DNA of 64,000 nucleotides from a bacterium (Candidatus Blackallbacteria) CG13_big_fil_rev_8_21_14_2_50_49_14 (GCA_002783405.1 PFGG01000082.1:1-64000); one strand, 5' to 3'; numbered from the stretch's first letter, positions 53,139 to 62,732 are shown. Notes: generated by a model not told the origin, from the letters alone. Made by a program: numbers and translations.

Positions 53139-54551
53139 TCAATGCGCGGGCTTCAAATCCTGCTGGGCCATATAGCTCATGACATTGCTGACATTGATCT
53201 TTCGGGCCGGAAAAACCTGTTGCCCCTGAATATATTTGGGCGTGGTATTGTGGCAGCTTAAACAGTTCATGGCTGGGGTCTGGGCGAAGGATTCCATCGC
53301 CATACTGGCCAAATTGTCCTCTCCAGCCAGAATGGTTTCACCCGGTTTGTTCTCAAAATTGCGGTTGGCTTTAAAAACCCCCTGGGGATTTTTAGATTCG
53401 GGATTGTCGAGCCAGACCGCTCCCACCAAGCGGTAATGGCGACGCAGATCCTGAGCTTGGGGATCGGTTTGAGCAAAGAGCTTGCCCATATTCTCGTTCA
53501 GGCTTTCCAGACCGGCATCGGCTTCAGCACTGTCTGAAAAAGAAGCGGGATAGACTCTGAAAATCGGGGTGGGAGCCGTAAATTTCTGGGTGCTTTCGTC
53601 AATATTCTGGACGGGGGGCAGCTGGTTGCCTTCGACTGCCGTGGCCCCATGTCCGAACAGGGGGTAGGCGGGGTGGGGGGAAGCGAGTTTTTGAATTTGT
53701 CCGGCCACTGGATTTTCAAGGGCGGTGGGCACCAAATCCAGTCTGCCATCTGAATCTGCATGTTCAAAGGTGGCCCAGATAAATTCAGGATGATCCTCGA
53801 CCACGCCGACCACATGCAAAGAGAGCAGAGCCACCGTCACCTCACGGGTTTGGGCTGTGGTATCAACCGATTTGCCTTTGTTTTTTAAGACAGGTATCCG
53901 GGCCCGCATCGTGAAATAATCGGGAGCGATTTCACCGGGTTCCAGGATGCGCCAGGCGGCTTTGTATTCAACGGAACCCGGCGGAAACTCCAGCTCAGAA
54001 GAGATTCCTCCCTGTTCAGGCGTTTTCAGCATTTTCTGCCAATTATAGAGATCATGGCTGCGCACAAATTCTGCGAAAACCGCGTTGGTGTGAATCGAAT
54101 AGACCACAGGATTACGGTTTTGATCGACCAGGACGGCGGCATGGTCACCGGCTTGTTTCACGCCTCCATTCAGCAAAGGCAGATCCGTTGGGCCCGTATC
54201 CCCAGCGGCAATCTGAAAGACCTGTTCCAAGGCAGGGTAATGGATAAAGTCTGGCCGGTTTTGACTATCTGCTTTTGTACTGAAGAGAAAAGTCTGCCAG
54301 GCCCAGTTATAAAAGCCGCAGTCATTTTCATGGGCAGGTAAAATTCTGCCAAAAGGCGGCATCTGTGTTTTGGGTAAAAATTGACGGCTGCCTGATTGCG
54401 CCACCTGGCAATCCTCTTCTTCTTCCTGGGCCTGGGTAGAGAAGACCTCAGGCGTATTTTGCTGGGAGGCTGTTGGCGCTGTTTTCATACAGGCCGTTTG
54501 GGAGAGACTCATGGAAAACATCAGGGGCACTAAGATTCTGCTCAATTTCAT
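53139..54551 (-). CDS. Exported protein with a C-terminal CxxCH haem-binding motif
   Basis: A 470-residue secreted or lipid-anchored protein. The signal peptide ends near Cys21 (SQTAC), an imperfect lipobox. Most of the protein is Pro/Gly-rich and beta-like (GFYNWAWQTFLFSTKAD, HYRLVGAVWLDNPESKNPQG). Near residue 432 a single CLSCH motif follows MAMESFAQTPAMN, consistent with one c-type haem in the periplasm. The partner and substrate are unknown; an electron-transfer or oxidoreductase role is inferred. It is a single-gene transcript. Confidence 0.65.
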   Translation of the reverse strand: MKLSRILVPLMFSMSLSQTACMKTAPTASQQNTPEVFSTQAQEEEEDCQVAQSGSRQFLPKTQMPPFGRILPAHENDCGFYNWAWQTFLFSTKADSQNRPDFIHYPALEQVFQIAAGDTGPTDLPLLNGGVKQAGDHAAVLVDQNRNPVVYSIHTNAVFAEFVRSHDLYNWQKMLKTPEQGGISSELEFPPGSVEYKAAWRILEPGEIAPDYFTMRARIPVLKNKGKSVDTTAQTREVTVALLSLHVVGVVEDHPEFIWATFEHADSDGRLDLVPTALENPVAGQIQKLASPHPAYPLFGHGATAVEGNQLPPVQNIDESTQKFTAPTPIFRVYPASFSDSAEADAGLESLNENMGKLFAQTDPQAQDLRRHYRLVGAVWLDNPESKNPQGVFKANRNFENKPGETILAGEDNLASMAMESFAQTPAMNCLSCHNTTPKYIQGQQVFPARKINVSNVMSYMAQQDLKPAH

Positions 54552-54705
54552 TGTCTAGAAACCTTTCTGAGTGATCAGTATTAGTTTCATTAGACAATTC
54601 AAAAAACGCAGAATTTTCTAAAACTTGAATTGTTAAGAATTATTTCGCAGGTAAGTTGGTTTTTTTGAAGCCGCAAAAAATGGAGTTGGCTTTAAAGTGG
54701 CCCAA

Positions 54706-55099
54706 TTAGTCTGCATTGTCTCGTTTTTGCCAGGAGATATCTGAAAATAATGTTTGAAACTCTGAAAGGACTGAAGATTCCATTTCGCACCCTATCAAGG
54801 GTTTCGCGGGTCCATACTTTGTCTGTCGTTGTGGCAGGAGGAGCTTCATTCCAGAGCGAAAGCAAAGAAAAAACGCTGCTGCGTCCAGCGGGAATTTGAA
54901 GCTGATCGGGTTTCAAAACGGGCTCAGTAACGGCAGGCCTTTGCTCTGATTTTGGGGCGGGTGAGCTGCTGGGGGAAGAGAGCAAACCCGTGCAAAGAAA
55001 GGGACGATGAAATTTCTGACATCCGTTGGGCAGCTCCTGAAATAAAATGAATTGATTAGAGCCTGAAAATTCAGAAGTCTGAACAGAATCTTTGAGAAG
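54706..55099 (-). pseudogene. Two-frame coding remnant (possible frameshifted gene)
   Basis: The 54552-55204 spacer is about 650 nt. On the minus strand a frame open from 55099 to 54692 has protein-like content (PAVTEPVLKPDQLQIPAG, WNEAPPATTTDKVWTRETL). Near 54775 it appears to shift to another frame, which ends with SVLSEFQTLFSDISWQKRDN at a TAA (54706-54708). There is no good ATG; TTG 54985 is the only candidate start. It could be a decayed or sequence-error-broken gene. The product is not recognised. The rest of the spacer holds only promoter-like AT-rich DNA. Confidence 0.35.
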
Positions 55100-55204
55100 T
55101 CAAGGCCCTGCTTTGAGAGGCTGTGATCCTTTTCCTGTAAATGATTGGGCGTTTGTGCTAATATCTTTACGGATTCTGAACTTCGCTGAGGGAGAGCGCA
55201 TCGC

Positions 55205-55963
55205 TTGTTGGCACATCACAAATATCTGATCTTGATTCGACATGCTGAAGCCCAAGAGGACCATGGGGATATTCCCGATACGGAGCGAACCCTGACCGCG
55301 CGGGGTTTAAAACAGCTCAACAATCTGTCTGAGCGTTTGCCTGTCTATTGGCAGGCCCAGGCACTTTTCGCAAGCCATGCCTGCCGTTCGCTCGATTCGG
55401 CCAGGCGATTGGCCCCCTTTTGGAATCTTGAAACAGATCAGATTCAAATTGAAGCGCTGATTTACGAAGCCTCCGGCGCTGAAAAACTGGTGGAATTTTT
55501 AAGCGGCTTGGATGACTCCCTGGATGCTGTTGCCCTGGTGGGTCATAATCCGCTGCTCAATGGGCTTATGGAAATGTTGACAGCCTGTCCCAGTCCGGGT
55601 TTTCCCAAGGGAGCCATGGCCGGTCTGCTTTTGCCCCTCTCTTCCTGGCAGGCCCTTGAGCCTGGACTTGCGCAGTTGAGCTATTTTCAGATAGCCACCA
55701 ACCATCAAGAAAAATTACGCAGAGTAGATTTGGAGCGACGTTTGATTGCCCATCTCTGGAGCTTCATGCAACCGATGGCCTTGCCTGAGCGACCCGACAA
55801 TCTGCGTGAGCTGGTCTTTAAACAGGCGGCCCGATTGGCACGAAAAATGGATCCTCTTCTGCCCGAATTGCCCCATCCACCTGGCCCGCCCTCCGTCTTG
55901 GAGGTTCAAATGCAGGCTTTAGAAAAACCCCGTACCCGGCAGCGGGCTAAAAAGACCCTATGA
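55205..55963 (+). CDS. SixA-like phosphohistidine phosphatase with a C-terminal extension
   Basis: A histidine-phosphatase (phosphoglycerate-mutase fold) of 252 residues. The catalytic RHG-type motif is LIRHAEA near the N-terminus, the second site SHACRSLDSARRLAP follows, and the late His is in ALVGHNPLLNGL. SixA removes phosphate from histidine-phosphorylated proteins. The last ~90 residues are an unusual extension with a helix and Pro-rich tail. Start is TTG at 55205 after GGGAGAG. The stop overlaps ppk as ATGA (55960-55963), so it heads the polyphosphate operon. Confidence 0.8.
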   Translation: MLAHHKYLILIRHAEAQEDHGDIPDTERTLTARGLKQLNNLSERLPVYWQAQALFASHACRSLDSARRLAPFWNLETDQIQIEALIYEASGAEKLVEFLSGLDDSLDAVALVGHNPLLNGLMEMLTACPSPGFPKGAMAGLLLPLSSWQALEPGLAQLSYFQIATNHQEKLRRVDLERRLIAHLWSFMQPMALPERPDNLRELVFKQAARLARKMDPLLPELPHPPGPPSVLEVQMQALEKPRTRQRAKKTL

Positions 55964-58110
55964 CGCATCGTTCTCTATTTAAAATGTATAAAAACCGGGA
56001 AATCAGCTGGCTGTCTTTCAATGAACGCGTCTTGCAAGAGGCTGCGAATTCTGAAGTTCCGATACTCGAACGCCTGAAATTTTTAGGTATTTTTTCTTCG
56101 AATCAAGATGAGTTTTTCAGGGTCAGAGTCGCGATGTTGCAGCGCATGTGCCGTTTGGAACTTGAAGAAGTGCCTCTGACGGGCGATGACCCCAAAAAGG
56201 TCTTGGCCCAGGTACAGCGTATTGCCTTAAAGCATCAGCAAAAATTTGAAACGATTTACCAGCAGATTCTGAAAGACCTCGAAAAAAAGCGAATCTTTAT
56301 TGTCAATGAAACCCAATTGACTCCTGAGCAGGCCGAATATGTGGTTTCTTATTTTAAAGAAACGGTTCGACCCAATCTGGTGCCGATCATGATTGATCAG
56401 GTTGATGCCTTTCAGGATTGCAAAGATCGCTCGATCTATCTTGCTGTTAAAATGTTCCGCCAGGACGGCAAACGCCGTCCCCGCTATTCATTGCTCGAAG
56501 TACCCAGTGGGGTGGTTCCCCGTTTTCTGGTTTTGCCCATGCATATTCATGGTGAAGCGCCGGATACCCTGCAACACACGATCATCCTTCTGGATGATGT
56601 GATTCGCTATAACCTGAACAATATTTTCAGTATTCTTTCTTTTGATACCTTTGAGGCCTATACGATTAAAATCACCCGAGATGCTGAATTGACCATCAAT
56701 GATGCTCTGGATGCTGCAGTGGCGACCAGTTATATGGAAAAGCTCTCTAAAAGCTTAAAAAAGCGCTCAAAGGCTCCTCCCGTTCGTTTTATCTATGACA
56801 AAGAAATGCCCCAGGATATGTTGAATATGCTGATGCGCAAACTGAAACTCAAGCAAGATGACAATCTGCAACCGGGGGGGCGTTACCATAATTTCAGTGA
56901 TTTTATGAAGTTTCCCCGGATTGGCCCTTCAAGTTTTCGTTATCCACAACTCAATGCGCTCAAAAAACATCCAGATTTTGCTGAGAATCTCAGTTTTTTT
57001 AAGGTTATTTCCAAAAAAGATGTGGTCTTGCACTATCCCTATCAGCCTTTTACCTATTTCATTGATTTGCTGCGTGAGGCAGCGATCGACCCTGCGGTAG
57101 AGTCGATCTCGATTACGCTTTACCGGGCTGCCAAACATTCCAAGATCATCCATGCCCTGATCAATGCTGCCAAAAATGGCAAAAAGGTTACGGCTGTGAT
57201 CGAGTTACAGGCCCGTTTTGATGAAGAAGCCAATATCCATTGGTCGAATAAGCTGGCTGAAGAAGGGGTGCGGGTGATTTATGGGGTTCCCAATTACAAG
57301 GTGCATTCCAAGCTCTGTCTGATTGTTCGCAGAACAGGCAAGCGGCTGGTGCGCTTTGGGCATGTGGGCACAGGCAATTTTAACGAGGATACAGCCCGTC
57401 TCTATTCAGACATTGGCTTTTTTACTTCTGATACCCGTATCACCGATGAAATTCAAAAGCTTTTCAATTTCTTTGAAGACAATGTCTATATCGGCACCTA
57501 TAAGCATCTGCTGGTTTCTCCTGTATTTGTGCGCCGACATTTCGAAACCCTGATAGAGCGTGAAATTCATGCTGCCCGTCAGGGCCGCCCGGCTTATATT
57601 GTGGCCAAGACCAATTCCCTGGTCGATCAGGCGATTATCGACAATCTCTACCGCGCTTCCCAGGCAGGGGTGCGTATCTGGCTGATTGTGCGCGGGATGT
57701 GTTCCCTGCGGCCTGGGGTGCCGGGTTTGAGTGAAAATATTACGGCGATCAGTGTGATTGATAAATTTTTGGAACATGCCCGGATTTTTGTTTTCTGCAA
57801 TGGCGGTGCAGAAAAATACTATATTTCATCAGCCGATTGGATGACACGCAATCTTGACCACCGTGTGGAAGCTGCCTGCCCGATTTATGACCCGGAAATT
57901 CGCCACCAGTTGCGGGTTTTTCTCAGTCTGCAGCTACGCGACAATACCAAAGCCCGGATTGTAGATGCCCGCCAGACCAATCGATTTCAACCCCGTACAG
58001 AAGAAGAGACCCCGCTGCGTTGTCAGGATGCGTTTTTTGAATGGTTGCGCAATGGTACGCTGCCTGAGGGGCCCCGCCCTGAACTTCCCCTGTTTTGGAC
58101 CGATGTCTGA
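55960..58110 (+). CDS. ppk1: Polyphosphate kinase 1
   Basis: Makes long-chain polyphosphate from ATP. It has 716 residues, normal for PPK1. The N-terminal NREISWLSFNERVLQEA and SNQDEFFRVRV are diagnostic. The phospholipase-D-like catalytic part has YRAAKHSKIIHALINAA, the catalytic His in NYKVHSKLCLI, GHVGTGNFNEDTARLYSD, RGMCSLRPG and the second conserved segment DWMTRNLDHRVE. It overlaps the SixA-like gene by four bases and is followed after 33 nt by ppx. Confidence 0.95.
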   Translation: MTHRSLFKMYKNREISWLSFNERVLQEAANSEVPILERLKFLGIFSSNQDEFFRVRVAMLQRMCRLELEEVPLTGDDPKKVLAQVQRIALKHQQKFETIYQQILKDLEKKRIFIVNETQLTPEQAEYVVSYFKETVRPNLVPIMIDQVDAFQDCKDRSIYLAVKMFRQDGKRRPRYSLLEVPSGVVPRFLVLPMHIHGEAPDTLQHTIILLDDVIRYNLNNIFSILSFDTFEAYTIKITRDAELTINDALDAAVATSYMEKLSKSLKKRSKAPPVRFIYDKEMPQDMLNMLMRKLKLKQDDNLQPGGRYHNFSDFMKFPRIGPSSFRYPQLNALKKHPDFAENLSFFKVISKKDVVLHYPYQPFTYFIDLLREAAIDPAVESISITLYRAAKHSKIIHALINAAKNGKKVTAVIELQARFDEEANIHWSNKLAEEGVRVIYGVPNYKVHSKLCLIVRRTGKRLVRFGHVGTGNFNEDTARLYSDIGFFTSDTRITDEIQKLFNFFEDNVYIGTYKHLLVSPVFVRRHFETLIEREIHAARQGRPAYIVAKTNSLVDQAIIDNLYRASQAGVRIWLIVRGMCSLRPGVPGLSENITAISVIDKFLEHARIFVFCNGGAEKYYISSADWMTRNLDHRVEAACPIYDPEIRHQLRVFLSLQLRDNTKARIVDARQTNRFQPRTEEETPLRCQDAFFEWLRNGTLPEGPRPELPLFWTDV

Positions 58111-58143
58111 ACCCGTTTGCGAACGAGGTAAAAGGAGAGAGCG

Positions 58144-59046
58144 ATGCTCAAATTTGTAGCGATAGATGTGGGTTCCAATGCCATGCGTCTGGTACTGACC
58201 CATGTTTTTGAAGGTGAAACGGGCCCCTCGTTTAAACGTGAGACCCTCTTGCGCGTGCCGGTGCGCCTGGGCGAAGACGTGTTTACCTTGGGACATATTT
58301 CCGAATACAAAGCCCATCAACTTTTGAAAGCCATGCAAGCCTTCAGGCACCTGATCGATGTCTTTGAACCCCATGCCTATATGGCCTGTGCCACTTCTGC
58401 CATGCGAGATGCTCCCAATGGCCCTGATCTGATTGCCGAAATCCAGGAGCTTGCAGATATTTCCCTGCAGATTATTCAGGGGGGCTTTGAAGCCGAACTG
58501 ATTTTTGCCAGCCATGTGGCAGAAACCCTCGATCCTCAAAAAAATTATCTCTATATCGATGTGGGCGGAGGCAGCACTGAACTGACGATTTTCTCTGAAG
58601 GTCAGCAGGCAGCAGCTGAATCCTTCAATATTGGTACGGTACGCCTGCTCTGTGACCAGGTTCAGCCGAGTGAATGGCAGAGAATGAGCACCTGGATTAC
58701 CAAGCATTGCCAAACCCCAGGCGATTGGCAGGGAATTGGCAGTGGCGGGAATATCAACAAGCTGTACAAACTTTCAAACCGCAAAGACAAAGCCTATTTA
58801 AAGACCAACCACTTGAATTATTGGCTGGGTCTGCTTGAGCCTTTGAGTATCGACCAGCGGATTGAAAAATATGTACTCAAACCAGACAGAGCCGATGTGA
58901 TTGTGCCGGCTACTCAAATTTATTTGCGGGTGATGCAGGAGGCAAGGCTTGAGCGAATTTATGTTCCCCAGGTGGGTCTGGCCGATGGCATGATTCATTT
59001 TCTCTATGAAACCTGGCGGCGTGAGCACGCTGATACCCGGAGTTAA
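58144..59046 (+). CDS. ppx: Exopolyphosphatase / pppGpp phosphatase (Ppx/GppA family)
   Basis: A 300-residue member of the sugar-kinase/Hsp70-like Ppx-GppA family, the short single-module form. Phosphate-binding segments are AIDVGSNAMRLVL at the N-terminus and LYIDVGGGSTELTIF near residue 138, with ACATSAMRDAPNG between. It would hydrolyse terminal phosphate from polyphosphate or pppGpp. AAGGAG precedes the ATG. Position directly after ppk supports a polyphosphate role. Confidence 0.9.
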   Translation: MLKFVAIDVGSNAMRLVLTHVFEGETGPSFKRETLLRVPVRLGEDVFTLGHISEYKAHQLLKAMQAFRHLIDVFEPHAYMACATSAMRDAPNGPDLIAEIQELADISLQIIQGGFEAELIFASHVAETLDPQKNYLYIDVGGGSTELTIFSEGQQAAAESFNIGTVRLLCDQVQPSEWQRMSTWITKHCQTPGDWQGIGSGGNINKLYKLSNRKDKAYLKTNHLNYWLGLLEPLSIDQRIEKYVLKPDRADVIVPATQIYLRVMQEARLERIYVPQVGLADGMIHFLYETWRREHADTRS

Positions 59047-59050
59047 GTAT

Positions 59051-60763
59051 ATGCCCGATGAAGATCTTTCTGAAACTGAAGGGATAGAAGCCTGGCAGGA
59101 AGACCATTTTGGAGAATTGACCGATCATTTGGGCAGTGAGGTCAGCAGCAGCACAACCACCCACAGCCGCCAACTTTTTGAGCGGGTTTTCGATTTCAAA
59201 CTGGCGGCAGAATCTGAAGACGTTCGCAAACGAATTACTGTCGATACGTATTTTTTTATTCCCCGCAGTGTGGGGCTCAACCGCGACAATTTCACCCGCA
59301 GTCATTTTTATAACTCCCTCAGTTCCTTTTTACGCATTCAAACCTACGAGGGACTGCGGCGTTCTGCGCTCAAAACCGGGTCCTGGAATTTGCCCCATAC
59401 AGAGGCCTATTTTAAAGCCTATTTTCAGTCGCGTGAGCGCTCCAATCTTGCCCAGTGTGCCATTCAAGAGGTCAAACTCTTCGCCTGTCTGATGGAGAAT
59501 CAACTCAAAAATTTAAGATTGCAATTGCGTAAAACCTTGAAGCGCAGAGCCGGAAGACTATCTTCGCGGGTAGAATATTTCCAGCGCAAACTTACAGTCT
59601 TGCTAGAATTACTTGCCACTTTCCGAACCCTGTACCTTGCGAAAATCAGGGCAGGGGAAGTTTGGGTAGATGAAGAAGTGCGTTTGGCGTTTGTGCTCAG
59701 TGATGAGTTTCTCTCCTATCGCCTGGAGTCGATCCTGATCAATTTGAATGAAATCTTGGAATCGGGTAAAAAAATTCAGGAGTGTCAGTTGTTTCAGGCT
59801 GAAATTTTGGAGGTGCTTCAAACTGAAATGCAGTACCGGGAAGTGAGCGGCCAGCTGCAAATTCAGGAGATCACCACAGAGTCGATTCAGGAAACCTATT
59901 ATTACCGGCTGGGCCTGCTGAAAAAATTTGTTTCAGATGTCCTGTATCTGGATATCCGCAATCTGCAGAAAGACAAAGCCTATCGCAATCTGGTGGCTGC
60001 TGCAGGGGCTGCCTTGGCGGCAACCTGGGCGGGGCTTGTCGATTTGCAGCGTTTTTACTGGCTGCAGAATATTAACCAGGAAGGACCCGTTCCCACTTCA
60101 GATTTTGCGCTGAGATTTTTTCTGATCGTGATTGTGGGGGTTTTCGCCTATATCTTTAAAGATCGGATTAAAGAATTGACCCGAGAATATTTCTACGAGC
60201 GCCTGAAACAGTTTTTGCCGGATTATGAATATTCTGTCTTTTATAAGTTTGCCAATCCTGCCAGCCAGTCTGAAATCAAAGTGGCTCAGGCCAAACAGTA
60301 TATGCGCTATCTGAATAAAGAAGCGCTGCCCGCCGAAATCGCCTATATCCGGGAATGGGGGCACCCCAACAAACTTGAGCCCGAACGCTCTGAAGAAGTG
60401 ATCCATTTTTCCAAACAGTTGGATTTTGATACAGAAGTTTTGCGCAAGCGCTTTGCGCATATTCGTTTTATTCGCGATATCTCACGCTTTTCAATTGATG
60501 AGTTTTTGCTGCGGATAGACGACCCCAATAAAAAACTGCGTTATTTTGATCAAAACAAAGGGGTGGCCACCATGAAGGCCCCCAAGGTTTACCATCTCAA
60601 TCTGGTTTCACGTTATGCCGTCTGTGAGTATCAAGCGGGGGAATGGTTGCCTGCACGGGTAGATTTTGAACATCTGCGCCTGGTTTTGAATAAAAAAGGG
60701 ATTATTCGTGTGGAAAAAGTTTTGCCCCACGGTGAATTGGGTTATTTGGAGTCTGTGGCATGA
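59051..60763 (+). CDS. Uncharacterised membrane protein of the polyphosphate operon
   Basis: A 570-residue protein not assigned to a family by eye. Residues 1 to about 320 are soluble and helical with coiled-coil stretches (LRLQLRKTLKRRAGRLSSRV). Two membrane segments follow, LVAAAGAALAATWAGLVDL and FALRFFLIVIVGVFAYIF, then a second soluble domain to the end. ATG 59051 lies 4 nt after the ppx stop; the frame is open upstream inside ppx. Its own stop overlaps the transporter start (ATGA at 60760-60763). Linkage suggests a role in phosphate or polyphosphate handling at the membrane. Confidence 0.75.
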   Translation: MPDEDLSETEGIEAWQEDHFGELTDHLGSEVSSSTTTHSRQLFERVFDFKLAAESEDVRKRITVDTYFFIPRSVGLNRDNFTRSHFYNSLSSFLRIQTYEGLRRSALKTGSWNLPHTEAYFKAYFQSRERSNLAQCAIQEVKLFACLMENQLKNLRLQLRKTLKRRAGRLSSRVEYFQRKLTVLLELLATFRTLYLAKIRAGEVWVDEEVRLAFVLSDEFLSYRLESILINLNEILESGKKIQECQLFQAEILEVLQTEMQYREVSGQLQIQEITTESIQETYYYRLGLLKKFVSDVLYLDIRNLQKDKAYRNLVAAAGAALAATWAGLVDLQRFYWLQNINQEGPVPTSDFALRFFLIVIVGVFAYIFKDRIKELTREYFYERLKQFLPDYEYSVFYKFANPASQSEIKVAQAKQYMRYLNKEALPAEIAYIREWGHPNKLEPERSEEVIHFSKQLDFDTEVLRKRFAHIRFIRDISRFSIDEFLLRIDDPNKKLRYFDQNKGVATMKAPKVYHLNLVSRYAVCEYQAGEWLPARVDFEHLRLVLNKKGIIRVEKVLPHGELGYLESVA

Positions 60764-62376
60764 ACTATTCGCAATTTTTACAAAGCCTGACGGGTTTGGG
60801 TATCTTTCTCTTTTCGCTGCGCTTTTTATCTGAAGCCTTGGGAGATTCACTGAACCGCATGCTCAGACCTTGGCTGAGTAAAGTATTGGCGCGCCCCCTC
60901 AATTGTTTTCTCTCGGGTCTGGGGATCACGGCCTTGGTTCAGGCCAGCAGCATTACCGTGATTGCTGCGATGGGCCTGCTCAATACCTATGTCATTTCAT
61001 TGGAACAGGGCTATATGATTGTTTTGGGGGCCAGTTTAGGCACGACCCTCAAGGCCTGGTTTTACACCCGTTTGGTAGAAAACCATGCCGGTGCGCTCTT
61101 GGTGGGTGTTTGCAGTATTGCCTTGCTTTTTATTCATAAAAAAAATCTGCGTATCAAACTTGAAATTGCTATGGCGATTGGTTTTGCCTTTTTAGGCTTG
61201 CAAATGTTAACGGCTGCTTTGGCGAGTTATTCCAGCCAGTTTCCTGTGATCAGCTATTTTACCCACCAGTCATCCTTGGGAATCTCCGGTCAGGCCTTGG
61301 CTGTGGTGGCTGGTTTAATTCTGGCTTTGATGGTGCAATCCAGTTCAACGGTCGTCTTTCTGATTCTACACTTGGCCACGCAGGGCTTGATTGATTACCC
61401 TTCCGGTGTGGCGCTGATTCTGGGGGCGAATCTGGGAACCTCTTTTCAACCTTTTCTAGCGGCCATTGAATACGGCAAAAGTGTGCGCCGTTTGGCCATG
61501 TCCTATTTCCTGGTCAAGGCGGGGGGCGTCTTTTTAATTCTTTTGCTCTTTTCACTTTTTTTGATCGGGGTCGATCGGCTGATTCCAGGTGTGCCCAGTG
61601 CTGAGCTGGTCTTTCACCTGGCCGGAGCACATTTCTTTTATAATTTTTTCACTGTTTTGGCAGGCTATCTGCTCATGCCCTTTGTGCTCAGATTTGTCTA
61701 TCTGGTCATTCCGGGACAGGGCAAACAACAGGATTTTTTCCTGAACCCCGTGGTGCGCCGCATGTTGAGACAGTCACCGGATAAATCCTTATTTGAAGTC
61801 AATGATCAGCTTCAGAAATTGCTCCAACTCACGATGGGTATCAGTGATCAGATTCTGCTCTCTTTGACTCAAAAAGAACCTGAGGCCCCGCTTTTGGGAG
61901 AGCAGGGCTCACGCTTTTTCAGCATTCAAGAGGGCATTTATGAGATTCTGGTGCCTCTCAGCCGTCAGGAATTGCCAGCAGTGAAACATCAGCGTACAGA
62001 GATTCTCTTGGAGCAACTCCAAGCCTGTAGTAAATTACACCACCATTGCCAGGATTTTTACGTGGCACTTCATGAGGGATTATTCGTACATGCCTATCGC
62101 TTACCTGATGAAATGCGGGATTTGATGCCAGAGTTTCATACCCATTACCACCAGCTTTGGTTGCGCTTTTTCAAAGGCCAGGAACCTGAACCGCTCTTGA
62201 GTGAGTTGCGGGATATTTGTCTGCGTCTCGATGAGCGCTTTTTAACCTTTCAACTCGAAGATCATTTTGAAGCCGGCTATTATGCCTGGTTACATCAATC
62301 TCTGGCCGAACTCTGGCATTTACTTCACCTGACTTCTGAGTTGTTCACAGAGCACCCGGAATTGCCTGTTATTTAG
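60760..62376 (+). CDS. Na/Pi cotransporter family protein with a PhoU-like C-terminus
   Basis: A 538-residue phosphate transporter of the NptA/SLC34-like family. About eight membrane helices fill the first ~330 residues. Both inverted-repeat signatures are present: GITALVQASSITVIAAMGLL and ALMVQSSSTVVFLIL, each followed by GASLGTT or GANLGTS. The C-terminal ~190 residues are PhoU-like helices (LQKLLQLTMGISDQILLSL). It would import phosphate for the upstream ppk. It is the last gene of the operon; its stop lies against the remnant at 62369. Confidence 0.92.
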   Translation: MNYSQFLQSLTGLGIFLFSLRFLSEALGDSLNRMLRPWLSKVLARPLNCFLSGLGITALVQASSITVIAAMGLLNTYVISLEQGYMIVLGASLGTTLKAWFYTRLVENHAGALLVGVCSIALLFIHKKNLRIKLEIAMAIGFAFLGLQMLTAALASYSSQFPVISYFTHQSSLGISGQALAVVAGLILALMVQSSSTVVFLILHLATQGLIDYPSGVALILGANLGTSFQPFLAAIEYGKSVRRLAMSYFLVKAGGVFLILLLFSLFLIGVDRLIPGVPSAELVFHLAGAHFFYNFFTVLAGYLLMPFVLRFVYLVIPGQGKQQDFFLNPVVRRMLRQSPDKSLFEVNDQLQKLLQLTMGISDQILLSLTQKEPEAPLLGEQGSRFFSIQEGIYEILVPLSRQELPAVKHQRTEILLEQLQACSKLHHHCQDFYVALHEGLFVHAYRLPDEMRDLMPEFHTHYHQLWLRFFKGQEPEPLLSELRDICLRLDERFLTFQLEDHFEAGYYAWLHQSLAELWHLLHLTSELFTEHPELPVI

Positions 62377-62670
62377 TTGCCTGGAAGAGACTTTCCTTTA
62401 CTTTGACCTCGATCCGTTTTTTCTGGCCTGCCCCAGCTGGAAAGGTATCGATCACCAGGGTCTCTGTATTTCCTGGAATCAGAGCCAGCTCATAGGATTT
62501 TGCAAAACGGTCTCCGTAGGGACGGGGGGCTCGGCATCAGCTTGAATCTGACTGAGATGTCCGGCCAGGATTGTGGTCTGTTTGAGCTTGGTTGCTCTTG
62601 CCATCAGCGGATAAAAGTCACCCAGGCCATCACTGTTATGGTGGCTGACAGTTGGGCCTGGAGTGCAAAA
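62369..62670 (-). pseudogene. Frameshifted C-terminal gene remnant
   Basis: This covers the 62377-62732 spacer. The minus strand encodes one coherent protein end split over two frames. The upstream part reads PTVSHHNSDGLGDFYPLMAR and ends AEPPV; the downstream part continues PYGDRFAKSYELALIPGN, LVIDTFPAGAGQKKRIEV and ends at TAA 62369-62371. The break lies at a run of six C (six G at 62524-62529 on the plus strand). One more C would restore a continuous frame. There is no start codon or ribosome site, since it follows directly after the terminator at 62667-62708. The protein family is not recognised. Confidence 0.6.
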
Positions 62671-62708
62671 AAATTCATGCCCAGTCACATAAGTTGACTG
62701 GGCATGAA
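62667..62708 (-). terminator. Strong intrinsic terminator
   Basis: On the minus strand a perfect 14-bp stem (62695-62708 with 62674-62687) has a 7-nt loop and is followed by seven T (62667-62673). It ends the leftward gene whose stop is at 62733. Confidence 0.9.
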
Positions 62709-62732
62709 CATCTTGATAGCTCTCTGGATGTT

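Noticed and set aside
54749..54898. 49-codon plus-strand frame starting MFETLKGLKIPF
   Set aside because: The ribosome site is 14 nt away, it has no family features, and the opposite strand looks more coding-like.
57934..58713. 259-residue minus-strand frame opposite ppk and ppx
   Set aside because: It spans the junction of two well-recognised genes and is a frame shadow.
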